Notes: a model not told the origin generated them from the letters alone. A stretch of DNA of 5,139 nt from Thermococcaceae archaeon (GCA_026986455.1 JALSON010000033.1:1-5139), one strand, 5' to 3'. Positions 1 through 4,638 are shown, numbered from the stretch's first letter. A program made the numbers and translations.

Positions 1-1
1 T

Positions 2-517
2 GTCGAGTTCCACCTGGAATCGGGCGTCATAAGCGTCGACGAGATGGGCTTGAGCACCGACAAGGGCTACATCAAGGGAAAGCTGAAGGTATGTGCCTTC
101 GGAATAGTGCCCAACAGGGAGCTGGCCCTAAAGAGCGGGATACACGCCGGCAGGGGGATACTGGTCGACGACCGCTTCAGAACCTCCGCAAGGGATGTCT
201 ATGCCATTGGCGACTGCGCGGAGTTAAATGGAACCATCGAGGGGACTGCCAGAGGGGCAGTAGAACAGGCGAGGGTTCTCGCCAGGATACTTAAAGGTGC
301 CGACGAGAGATATAGGCCTTTCAGATCGGCGTTCTTCAAGTTCGCCGACTTCAGCGTTGCCCTCATTGGAAAGACGAAAGGACATGGTGAGTGGCTCGAT
401 GAAAAGGCCAAGGTCTTTTACGAGGGTGAGAAGGCCATCGGCGCTGTCGTCCTGGGTGACCTCAGGGAAGCCATGAGGCTCGAAAAAATTATCAAAGAGG
501 GGCTACCTATTGACTGA
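2..517 (+). CDS. nror: NAD(P)H:rubredoxin oxidoreductase, C-terminal part (5' end outside window)
   Basis: FAD-dependent pyridine nucleotide-disulfide-type reductase that passes electrons from NAD(P)H to rubredoxin in the cytoplasm. Only the last 171 residues are present; the frame is open from base 2 and ends at TGA 515-517. The P. furiosus enzyme is about 360 residues, so roughly half is missing at the left edge. Visible signs are the segment CAFGIVPN, the FAD-binding motif DVYAIGDCAE (the conserved GD contacts the flavin ribityl/phosphate), the helix GTARGAVEQARVLARILKG that follows it in this family, and a small C-terminal domain (FKFADFSVALIGKTKG, then AIGAVVLGDLREAMRLEK). The match to remembered P. 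furiosus NROR runs through to the last few residues, which favours NROR over NADH oxidase or CoA-disulfide reductase. It lies 91 nt before rubrerythrin on the same strand. The ATG at 44 is internal, not the start. Confidence 0.88.
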   Translation, partial: VEFHLESGVISVDEMGLSTDKGYIKGKLKVCAFGIVPNRELALKSGIHAGRGILVDDRFRTSARDVYAIGDCAELNGTIEGTARGAVEQARVLARILKGADERYRPFRSAFFKFADFSVALIGKTKGHGEWLDEKAKVFYEGEKAIGAVVLGDLREAMRLEKIIKEGLPID

Positions 518-531
518 AGTGCAGGTCTCAT

Positions 532-561
532 CAAACTTCTGGTTTGGAAAATCGTTATATA
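532..561 (+). promoter_or_regulatory. rubrerythrin promoter with a candidate upstream operator
   Basis: A TATA box TTATATA lies at 555-561, preceded by the purine-rich BRE-like GGAAAATC (546-553). Transcription should start near 582-587, giving a leader of about 25 nt that holds the Shine-Dalgarno site. Just upstream is an inverted repeat CAAAC (532-536), 5-nt spacer, GTTTG (542-546). Its right arm touches the BRE, so a bound regulator could block TFB. The operator role is inferred from position and symmetry only. Confidence 0.6.
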
Positions 562-597
562 CCCCACGCACGGAAATATTAGTGCAGCAACGTTTGT

Positions 598-603
598 AGG
601 TGG
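598..603 (+). promoter_or_regulatory. ribosome binding site that fixes the rubrerythrin start
   Basis: AGGTGG lies 5 nt before ATG 609. This picks ATG 609 over the in-frame GTG at 600, which lies inside the site itself, and over ATG 627, and gives the family's N-terminus MVVKR. Confidence 0.7.
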
Positions 604-608
604 TATGG

Positions 609-1124
609 ATGGTAGTGAAAAGGAAAATGACCCGGAAGTTTCTGGAGGATGCCTTTGCCGGCGAAAGCATGGCCCACATGAGGTACCTGATTTTTGCCGA
701 GCAGGCCGAGAAGGAGGGATTCCCCAACATAGCCAAGCTTTTCAGAGCTATCGCCCACGCTGAGTTCGTCCATGCCAAGAACCACTTCATGGCCCTCGGA
801 CATCTCGGAAAGACTCCCGAGAACCTGCAGGCGGGCATAGACGGCGAGACTTACGAGGTCGAGGAGATGTATCCGGTCTTCCACAACGCCGCCGGGTTCC
901 AGGGCGAGAAAGAAGCAGTTAGAACGACCCACTACGCCCTTGAGGCCGAGAAGATACACGCCGAGCTTTACGCCAAGGCCAAGGAGCTCGCAGAGGGCGG
1001 AAAGGACATCGAGATAAAGAAGGTCTACATCTGCCCGGTGTGCGGCTACACCGCAGTCGACGAGGCGCCTGAAAGATGCCCTGTCTGCGGCGTCCCGGGC
1101 GATAAGTTCGTGGTCTTTGAGTGA
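609..1124 (+). CDS. rbr: rubrerythrin (peroxidase with diiron and rubredoxin-like domains)
   Basis: Cytoplasmic peroxidase that reduces hydrogen peroxide to water with electrons from rubredoxin; it handles the peroxide produced by superoxide reductase. The product is 171 residues, the length I remember for P. furiosus rubrerythrin. The N-terminal four-helix ferritin-like domain (about 8-130) has the diiron ligands: E19, E52-x-x-H55, the E83/E86 region before MYP, and E114-x-x-H117. The C-terminal rubredoxin-like domain (138-171) has C142-x2-C145, then 11 residues, then C157-x2-C160, for one FeS4 iron. All expected metal ligands are present, so it should be active. It has its own promoter and is followed by a T-rich stretch, so it can be transcribed separately from nror upstream and the rub-sor operon downstream. 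The long - strand open frame over it is a shadow. Confidence 0.96.
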   Translation: MVVKRKMTRKFLEDAFAGESMAHMRYLIFAEQAEKEGFPNIAKLFRAIAHAEFVHAKNHFMALGHLGKTPENLQAGIDGETYEVEEMYPVFHNAAGFQGEKEAVRTTHYALEAEKIHAELYAKAKELAEGGKDIEIKKVYICPVCGYTAVDEAPERCPVCGVPGDKFVVFE

Positions 1125-1125
1125 A

Positions 1126-1146
1126 TCTTTGGCTTTTTCATTTCTC
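1126..1146 (+). terminator. T-rich termination region after rubrerythrin
   Basis: Directly after the rbr stop the + strand is T-rich, with TTT, TTTTT and TTT runs separated by one to three bases. Bare T-runs commonly end transcription in Thermococcales. The inverted repeat that follows (1147-1165) could also form an RNA hairpin, but it lies after the T-runs, so it is not arranged as a bacterial-type terminator. Confidence 0.45.
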
Positions 1147-1171
1147 AGGTTTGAGGCGCAAACCTTATAAG
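1147..1171 (+). promoter_or_regulatory. rub-sor operon promoter overlapped by a perfect inverted repeat
   Basis: TATA element TTATAAG at 1165-1171 should place transcription start near 1191-1195, so the leader is only about 10-13 nt. A perfect 7-bp inverted repeat, AGGTTTG (1147-1153), spacer AGGCG, CAAACCT (1159-1165), ends on the first base of the TATA element and covers the BRE position. A protein bound there would compete with TFB/TBP. Part of the right arm (GCAAAC) also looks like an ordinary BRE, so only the left arm is unexplained by core promoter function. Promoter call is firm, operator call tentative. Confidence 0.65.
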
Positions 1172-1203
1172 GTCGAACTAATAACATTAGGGTGGTGAAA
1201 GAG

Positions 1204-1365
1204 ATGGCCAAATGGAAGTGTATAGTATGCGGATACATCTACGATGAGGACGAGGGCGACCCCGACACGGGGATTGAGCCCGGAACCAGGTTCGAGGACC
1301 TTCCGGAGGACTGGGTGTGCCCGCTCTGCGGGGCACCAAAGGACATGTTTGAAAAGATAGAATGA
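1204..1365 (+). CDS. rub: rubredoxin
   Basis: Small FeS4 electron carrier that takes electrons from NROR and gives them to superoxide reductase and rubrerythrin. The product is 53 residues, normal rubredoxin length. It begins [15 protein letters not shown] and has two metal-binding knuckles: C6-x2-C9-G-Y and C39-P-L-C42-G. Between them lie the family's conserved [10 protein letters not shown] segment (19-28), the F30-E-D-L-P turn and W37. Start ATG 1204 has the Shine-Dalgarno-like GGTGGTG (1191-1197) 6 nt upstream. The stop TGA (1363-1365) overlaps the ribosome site of the next gene, so rub and sor are one transcript and probably translationally linked. The gene is short enough to be missed by length-filtered gene calling. 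Confidence 0.97.
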   Translation: MAKWKCIVCGYIYDEDEGDPDTGIEPGTRFEDLPEDWVCPLCGAPKDMFEKIE

Positions 1366-1370
1366 GGTGG
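1365..1370 (+). promoter_or_regulatory. ribosome binding site of superoxide reductase
   Basis: AGGTGG shares its first base with the rubredoxin stop codon and lies 5 nt before ATG 1376. It argues against the in-frame GTG at 1367, which falls inside the site. Confidence 0.7.
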
Positions 1371-1375
1371 TTGAG

Positions 1376-1723
1376 ATGATAAGCGGAACCATAAGGAGCG
1401 GAGACTGGAAGGGGGAGAAGCACGTCCCCGTTATAGAGTACGAGAAGGAAGGCGACCTCGTCAGGGTCGAGGTCAGCGTTGGAAAGGAGATACCGCACCC
1501 GAACACCCCAGAGCACCACATCGCCTGGATAGAGCTCTACTTCCACCCCGAGGGTGAGAACTTCCCGGTGCTGGTTGGAAGGGTGGCATTTACAAACCAC
1601 GGCGACCCGCTCACCGAGCCAAAGGCAGTGTTCTTCTTCAGGACTCAGAAGAAGGGCAAGCTCTACGCGCTCAGCTACTGCAACATCCACGGCCTCTGGG
1701 AGAACGAGGTCGGGCTGGAGTGA
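1376..1723 (+). CDS. sor: superoxide reductase (neelaredoxin type, 1Fe-SOR)
   Basis: Reduces superoxide to hydrogen peroxide without making oxygen, using electrons from rubredoxin, in the cytoplasm. From ATG 1376 the protein is 115 residues, starting MISGTIRSGDWKGEKHVP like the P. furiosus enzyme. The iron ligands are all visible: E14 and H16 (GEKHVP), H41 (IPHPN), H47 (PEHH), and C102-N-I-H105 near the end (SYCNIHGLWENE). E14 and K15 are the catalytic-loop residues of this class. There is no N-terminal desulforedoxin domain, so it is a one-iron SOR. It is about nine residues shorter than my memory of P. furiosus SOR (124), and the deficit falls in the loop near residues 75-82 (HGDPLTEP), away from the iron. 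It follows rub by 10 nt and precedes the small winged-helix gene by 5 nt. Confidence 0.96.
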   Translation: MISGTIRSGDWKGEKHVPVIEYEKEGDLVRVEVSVGKEIPHPNTPEHHIAWIELYFHPEGENFPVLVGRVAFTNHGDPLTEPKAVFFFRTQKKGKLYALSYCNIHGLWENEVGLE

Positions 1724-1728
1724 TGGCA

Positions 1729-1908
1729 ATGGAAACTCCGATGCTGGTTTTTGAGGTTCTCAAAAAAGCCGGAAAACCGCTGAAGAGCAAGGAAATCGCA
1801 GAAATGGCAGGCATTGACAAGAAAGAGGTTGATAAGGCCATAAAGCTCCTGAAAAAGGAAGGAAAGATAATCTCTCCGAAGCGCTGCTACTATGCCCCCG
1901 CCGAGTGA
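1729..1908 (+). CDS. small winged-helix DNA-binding protein, last gene of the rub-sor operon
   Basis: A 59-residue basic protein that is essentially one winged-helix domain. Helix 1 is about residues 5-14 (MLVFEVLKKAG). The helix-turn-helix is about 20-43: SKEIAEMAG, turn, DKKEVDKAIKLLKKEG. A short wing, KIISPKRCYYAP, ends the chain. The only cysteine, C53, is in the wing. The nearest general family is MarR/ArsR-like archaeal HTH proteins; the exact family is not recognised. ATG 1729 is preferred because GGAG (1717-1720) lies 8 nt upstream; GTG 1720 and ATG 1723 (overlapping the sor stop) are in-frame alternatives adding two or three residues. Co-transcription with rub and sor suggests a local or redox-related regulator, but the target is unknown. 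A T-run follows. Confidence 0.8.
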   Translation: METPMLVFEVLKKAGKPLKSKEIAEMAGIDKKEVDKAIKLLKKEGKIISPKRCYYAPAE

Positions 1909-1922
1909 ATCCCGACCCCCAA

Positions 1923-1934
1923 TTTTTATTTTTT
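1923..1934 (+). terminator. T-run terminator of the rub-sor-wHTH operon
   Basis: Five T, one A, six T, placed 14 nt after the winged-helix stop codon and preceded by a C-rich stretch. This fits the T-run termination signal of Thermococcales and closes the oxygen-defence operon. Confidence 0.65.
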
Positions 1935-2091
1935 CCCGGAAGGAGTATAGATAACCTGCCCCTAATCATGTTTTGGGTTGTGTATTTTGTTTGCTTGAAT
2001 GTCTTCATGGGAGCACTCTTTTAAGGGTAAATTTCCTCAAGAGCAACCCCCAATATTTGGTGGGAATTGGGGTATATAATAAAACTTCCAC
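1935..2091. other. AT-rich gene-free stretch between the sor operon and the insertion element
   Basis: I find no gene here. It contains an imperfect hairpin-forming segment (CCCCAA 2048-2053 with TTGGGG 2067-2072, and within it CCAA-TAT-TTGG at 2050-2060), a TATA-like TATATAAT at 2073-2080, and a CACTCTTTTAA at 2014-2024 that recurs inverted at 3462-3472 beyond tnpB. The 65-residue open frame from 1973 has no ribosome site and runs into the element end, so it is not called. Confidence 0.5.
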
Positions 2092-2260
2092 TCTGACCTC
2101 CTCCCCTTTGCGGGGGTTCCACCGGAAACCCCCTAACCTAAAGACGGGAAGGTTTGAGGGGTTTCATTAAGACCCACTAAAAAGCGGGCCTTCAACCCCT
2201 CGGGCTCGGTCTTGAGCCAGTTACCCCTACCTGCCGTCAAGCCCGGTAGGCTGGGGGTTA
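2092..2260 (-). ncRNA. candidate omega-RNA (TnpB guide RNA scaffold) over the tnpB 3' end
   Basis: In studied IS200/IS605 elements TnpB uses an RNA from the 3' end of tnpB through the right end, with the guide taken from flanking DNA. The corresponding stretch here is unusually G/C-rich compared with the rest of tnpB and contains the stable hairpin at 2112-2133. Read on the - strand the guide would be drawn from sequence below about 2092. The location follows from family knowledge and composition; boundaries are estimated and no transcript can be shown. Confidence 0.4.
2112..2133 (-). repeat. right-end hairpin overlapping the tnpB stop codon
   Basis: On the - strand GGGGGTT (2127-2133) pairs perfectly with AACCCCC (2112-2118). 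A T-G and a C-G pair can extend it to nine pairs closed by a four-base loop. It shares its first base with the TAG stop (2133-2135). Position and strength fit the subterminal hairpin recognised by the Y1 transposase at IS200/IS605 right ends and the last stem of the omega-RNA. Confidence 0.6.
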
Positions 2261-3434
2261 TAGTTTTAACCTTCCTTAAAATGTTAAACGCTCCAACTAA
2301 ATCAGCGTTCATTACGACACTCTCCCCACGGCACTTGAATAAACCTCTAAAGATTCTACCATTCGAATGCCGCTGGCCGCAGAGAGGGCAAAGCTTAGAC
2401 GTGAAAGCCTCATCAACAACCACAACACTAATACCATACTCTTCAGCAACTTCCCTGAGACGTTTAATTACGTGATTGAACCGCCAGACGTGGGAGAGAA
2501 TAAAGTTTTGCTTTTTGCCCTTATCAGAGTTTCTGGCTATGCCTTTAGGATAACCAACGACAATCTTAGAAATACCGAGTTCGTAAAGCCTTTTAACAGT
2601 CTGCCTTACGGCAGTGTTGATATAATGCTTCGCCTGAAGTTTGGCCCTCTCATGCATTCTCTTAAGCTTCCTGCTAGTTTTAGCTCCACTCTTGTTGATT
2701 TTAGACTGGTAATTGGCAATCTTCCTCCGCCAGTAAAAGTCAATGCTCTTTAAAGGCCTCCCGTTCACGAGGAAGCTTTCCCCGTTTTCAACGTAGATAG
2801 CCATTAAGTTGTTCACTCCCAAGTCAATTCCAGCGGAGAGGTTTCCCTCCGGTTGTCTTGGAACGCTCACCCATTCTTTACCCTCAAGTTTCTCCCCGAC
2901 CGTGAGGCTTAAATGAGCGTACCATCTCCGCTTTACCTTGTCATAAGTGATTTCCAAGCGTCCTTGTTTCCCCTTCAGGTGAATTCTCCCCTTGAATTGA
3001 ATTCTAAGCCTTCCAAACTTGCCAAGTCTTCTCAACTCGATGACGTTTCCCATAATTTTATACTGGTCGTTCCGGAGTGGAATTATGAAGAGTTTTCTGC
3101 CGTTCTTTTCTCTAACGAATTTGGGTGGTTTTGGTTTGAACCATTCCGGCAGTTCTCCGTTCTTTTTCTTCCGGTTGAGGGAGAAGAATGAACGCCATGC
3201 TTCAGCGTTCTTTCTGGCTAATTGTTGAACTGTTGAACCACCAGTCCAGTTTTTGAAAAGGTGGTAAGCTTCTTTTTCTGTGCCGTTAAAGTCGATTTTG
3301 CCGAATTCCTTGAATTGTTTCAAACGCTGGTAGTTAAGCTTGTTCCAGATTATGGCTGTAGCATAAGCTAACTCGAAAAGGATTTCTTCTTGAGCTTTTG
3401 AGGGTTGTAGTTTAACCGTTACCGAACGTTTCAT
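2133..3434 (-). CDS. tnpB: TnpB, RNA-guided nuclease of an IS200/IS605-family element
   Basis: Intact 433-residue TnpB (Cas12 ancestor), expected to cut DNA with a guide RNA from the element's right end. The N-terminal OrfB HTH/WED part is about 1-195 (MKRSVTVKLQPSKAQEEILF). The RuvC-like nuclease is about 200-390: RuvC-I AGIDLGVNN with D204, RuvC-III MNADLVGAFNI with D378, and TSKLCPLCG (345-353) opening the zinc finger. Two oddities: the RuvC-II strand reads KIVVGYP (290-296), so the usual glutamate is replaced, probably by G294, while acidic D341/E342 stand in VVVDEAFTS just before the finger. The finger has C349, C352 and C368 but no fourth cysteine; H356 may help. These features recall an archaeal TnpB subgroup. 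The start ATG 3432-3434 lacks a clear Shine-Dalgarno site; with a TATA box 25-35 nt upstream it is probably nearly leaderless. Confidence 0.92.
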   Translation of the reverse strand: MKRSVTVKLQPSKAQEEILFELAYATAIIWNKLNYQRLKQFKEFGKIDFNGTEKEAYHLFKNWTGGSTVQQLARKNAEAWRSFFSLNRKKKNGELPEWFKPKPPKFVREKNGRKLFIIPLRNDQYKIMGNVIELRRLGKFGRLRIQFKGRIHLKGKQGRLEITYDKVKRRWYAHLSLTVGEKLEGKEWVSVPRQPEGNLSAGIDLGVNNLMAIYVENGESFLVNGRPLKSIDFYWRRKIANYQSKINKSGAKTSRKLKRMHERAKLQAKHYINTAVRQTVKRLYELGISKIVVGYPKGIARNSDKGKKQNFILSHVWRFNHVIKRLREVAEEYGISVVVVDEAFTSKLCPLCGQRHSNGRIFRGLFKCRGESVVMNADLVGAFNILRKVKTITPSLPGLTAGRGNWLKTEPEGLKARFLVGLNETPQTFPSLG

Positions 3435-3458
3435 CTCAATGAATAGTATTGGTTTTAA

Positions 3459-3468
3459 GCTTTAAAAG
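3459..3468 (-). promoter_or_regulatory. probable tnpB promoter (TATA box)
   Basis: Read on the - strand this is CTTTTAAAGC, 25-34 nt before the tnpB ATG. Transcription would begin almost at the start codon, which fits the lack of a Shine-Dalgarno site. A 5-bp hairpin TTCAT/ATGAA with a four-base loop (3430-3443) overlaps the start codon; it could be a left-end structure or chance. Confidence 0.5.
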
Positions 3469-3475
3469 AGTGTCG

Positions 3476-3628
3476 CTTTCCGTGTTGAGAGCTGGATTAC
3501 CAAACACCGTACCCCCGCCCAAAGAACTAGGCTTGCAAAAGAAAAATGTCAAAACACCAGCCTAAACGGGCAAACATTTATGTACCCCGGAGGTGAAACT
3601 GATATAAAAACACGGATGCTGAAGAAAT
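3476..3628. other. non-coding stretch between the element and the membrane-protein gene
   Basis: No gene is supported. It holds an inverted repeat TAGGCT (3528-3533) / AGCCTA (3559-3564) with a 25-nt A-rich spacer, two TATA-like boxes for the next gene, and a strong GGAGGTGA at 3589-3596 that has no start codon at a usable distance. Confidence 0.5.
3571..3609 (+). promoter_or_regulatory. candidate promoters of the membrane-protein gene
   Basis: Two TATA-like boxes are present. CAAACATTTATG (3571-3582) has a BRE-like CAAAC and would start RNA near 3605. ATATAAAA (3602-3609) would start RNA near 3630, at the ATG at 3629, giving a leaderless transcript. No good ribosome site precedes that ATG, which favours the second box, but both may be used. 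Confidence 0.45.
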
Positions 3629-4300
3629 ATGCCGGAATTTTGGTATGATATCACAATGAGCTTTACAGGGATATTAACGCTTCTCGGAATCCTGCTCACA
3701 TGGCTGATATTCAGACGGGCAGAGAGGCAGGCATCGCCACTTCTGGTGCTGGGAGGCCTCATGACGGCTGGAGGATTCACCGGGGTGGTTGTCTTCAGGG
3801 AAGCTGCAAACAGCCTCCTTACCGTCCTGATTCTGACAGGGCCCGCCCTGGTTGCATACTCCCTTGCAGGTGGCAATGTGGTCAAGGTGAGCGGAAGGCT
3901 GATGCTTCAGGCATCCGCAACCCTGCTGAGCCTGCTGCTGGCCGGGCACCACTCAACGGTTGTGGTTGACATCGTGTATGCAGGGCCGTTTCTGGCGGTT
4001 CTCCTTCTCATGAACTCCCTGATATCCAGTGGCCTTGCGGGAGAGCTGAGGGAGAAACTGCTCGTTGGTGCATCGTGGATGGTGGTTCTCTTCTCATGGA
4101 CGAGATACCTTATAGGAGGGACACCGGGAATCCGGGAGGCGGCGATAGTTGCCCTTTACATGGTGCCGGTTGCAATATGGGTGGGGATAGCGGTCTCAGT
4201 ATACCTGTCCCCTGTGGAGCACACATGGCCAGGAAAGCTTTTAAACGTGCATGCAGAGCGTTCTCCAGGTGAGATGGATGAAGGTCTACATGAAAGATAG
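3629..4300 (+). CDS. polytopic membrane protein of unknown function (about 7 TM segments)
   Basis: I do not recognise this 223-residue protein. Hydrophobic segments lie at about 8-28, 37-56, 62-80, 91-107, 110-132, 143-162 and 168-193, separated by very short loops. Basic residues follow segment 1 (RRAER, 29-33), segment 3 (K86, R90) and segment 5 (RE-K, 141-143), so the positive-inside rule gives N-terminus out and C-terminus in. The tail (about 196-223) is hydrophilic and cytoplasmic by this model. No signal peptide, metal-ligand cluster or transporter motif is evident; H107-H108 in the loop before segment 5 are the only paired polar residues. A TGA at 3620-3622 in frame limits starts to ATG 3629 or ATG 3656 (residue 10). 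Its last 23 nt overlap the next gene. It is absent from the electron path to the left and separated from it by the tnpB element, so no functional link is claimed. Confidence 0.75.
   Translation: MPEFWYDITMSFTGILTLLGILLTWLIFRRAERQASPLLVLGGLMTAGGFTGVVVFREAANSLLTVLILTGPALVAYSLAGGNVVKVSGRLMLQASATLLSLLLAGHHSTVVVDIVYAGPFLAVLLLMNSLISSGLAGELREKLLVGASWMVVLFSWTRYLIGGTPGIREAAIVALYMVPVAIWVGIAVSVYLSPVEHTWPGKLLNVHAERSPGEMDEGLHER
4238..4245 (+). promoter_or_regulatory. internal promoter for the DUF59 pair, inside the membrane-protein gene
   Basis: CTTTTAAA, preceded by the purine-rich GGAAAG (4232-4237), would start RNA near 4266, about 12 nt before ATG 4278. The Shine-Dalgarno site AGGTGA (4267-4272) would be just inside that RNA. 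The box lies within codons of the upstream gene, so it could be chance, but the spacing is right. Confidence 0.45.
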
Positions 4301-4637
4301 GGAGTGGCCGCCTGAGTACCGGGCCGTTCTGGATGAACTCGCAAGGATAACCGACCCCGTCACAGGGGGCGACATCCTCGACTCCGGTGTCATAGCGGGG
4401 CTTGAGGTTAATGGGGACACACTCAGGATATGGCTCAACTTCGAGAGCCATGCCGAGTACAACATAACCGGGGCGAGCGCGATAGCATACTCCAGGATAA
4501 TAGGGGACATAATGGAAAGGTTTGCCCTCGTGAGGTTCCAGAACGTCTACGTCTACGACCTCAAGAACAATCCCGTGGGAGTTTTTGAGAACAGGAAGGG
4601 ATATACAATTGAAGATATAAGTTCAGAGGGGATGTAA
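4278..4637 (+). CDS. DUF59/MIP18-like protein without cysteine
   Basis: A 119-residue soluble protein of the MIP18/DUF59 fold (the SufT/PaaD-type domain linked in other organisms to iron-sulfur cluster maturation). The family signature is at residues 21-50: LARITDP (D26-P27), then DILDSGVIAGLEVNGDTLRI, matching the usual DPE-x-I-x-D-x-G-L pattern. Where family members generally carry a reactive cysteine after the T-x-P turn, this one reads NFESHAEYN, and the whole chain has no cysteine. The C-terminal strand is QNVYVYDLKNNPVGVF. Start ATG 4278 has AGGTGA 5 nt upstream; ATG 4251 in frame has no such site and would give a longer overlap. It overlaps the upstream gene by 23 nt and its stop is 1 nt from the start of its paralogue. 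Family call is good, biochemical role is inference; cysteine loss suggests a non-canonical or partner role. Confidence 0.75.
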   Translation: MKVYMKDREWPPEYRAVLDELARITDPVTGGDILDSGVIAGLEVNGDTLRIWLNFESHAEYNITGASAIAYSRIIGDIMERFALVRFQNVYVYDLKNNPVGVFENRKGYTIEDISSEGM

Positions 4638-4638
4638 A

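Larger units (their letters stand above)
2092..3475 (-). mobile_element. IS200/IS605-type element carrying only tnpB (ends approximate)
   Basis: An intact tnpB flanked by short non-coding sequence lies in an intergenic gap between operons, without any Y1 transposase (tnpA) gene. The interior is visibly more AT-rich than the genes on both sides, consistent with an inserted element. The right end (low coordinates) is placed just past the G/C hairpin at 2112-2133 and the GGAGGAGGTCAGA-type tail read on the - strand (2092-2104). The left end is placed just upstream of the tnpB promoter and is a guess; an inverted repeat TAGGCT/AGCCTA (3528-3564) could put it further right. IS200/IS605 elements make neither terminal inverted repeats nor target duplications, so the ends cannot be read from the sequence alone. 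Without tnpA it would have to be moved in trans. Confidence 0.7.

Noticed and set aside
532..1165. SurR-type operator (GTT-N3-AAC) at the rbr or rub promoter
   Set aside because: The inverted repeats have GTTTG/CAAAC arms with 5-nt spacers, and I see no GTT-N3-AAC in either promoter.
579..1238. 219-codon - strand open frame
   Set aside because: Exactly opposite rubrerythrin, whose product matches a known family with all its ligands; the - frame is a by-product of codon composition.
1187..1729. 180-codon - strand open frame across rubredoxin and superoxide reductase
   Set aside because: It spans two well-identified genes and their junction, and has no recognisable domain.
1909..2132. CRISPR array or tRNA gene in the gap next to tnpB
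   Set aside because: No regularly spaced repeats, no cloverleaf and no CCA-type end could be found.
1973..2170. 65-codon + strand open frame
   Set aside because: No ribosome site, crosses the tnpB right-end hairpin, and the peptide is not protein-like.
2212..3228. Several + strand open frames opposite tnpB
   Set aside because: They are antisense shadows of the intact TnpB frame with no family signature.
2092..3475. Accompanying TnpA (Y1 transposase) gene
   Set aside because: No frame within or beside the element encodes an HUH-Y1-type protein of about 130-150 residues; the element is tnpB-only.
3562..3885. 107-codon - strand open frame near the membrane-protein start
   Set aside because: Antisense to a membrane protein whose topology follows the positive-inside rule.
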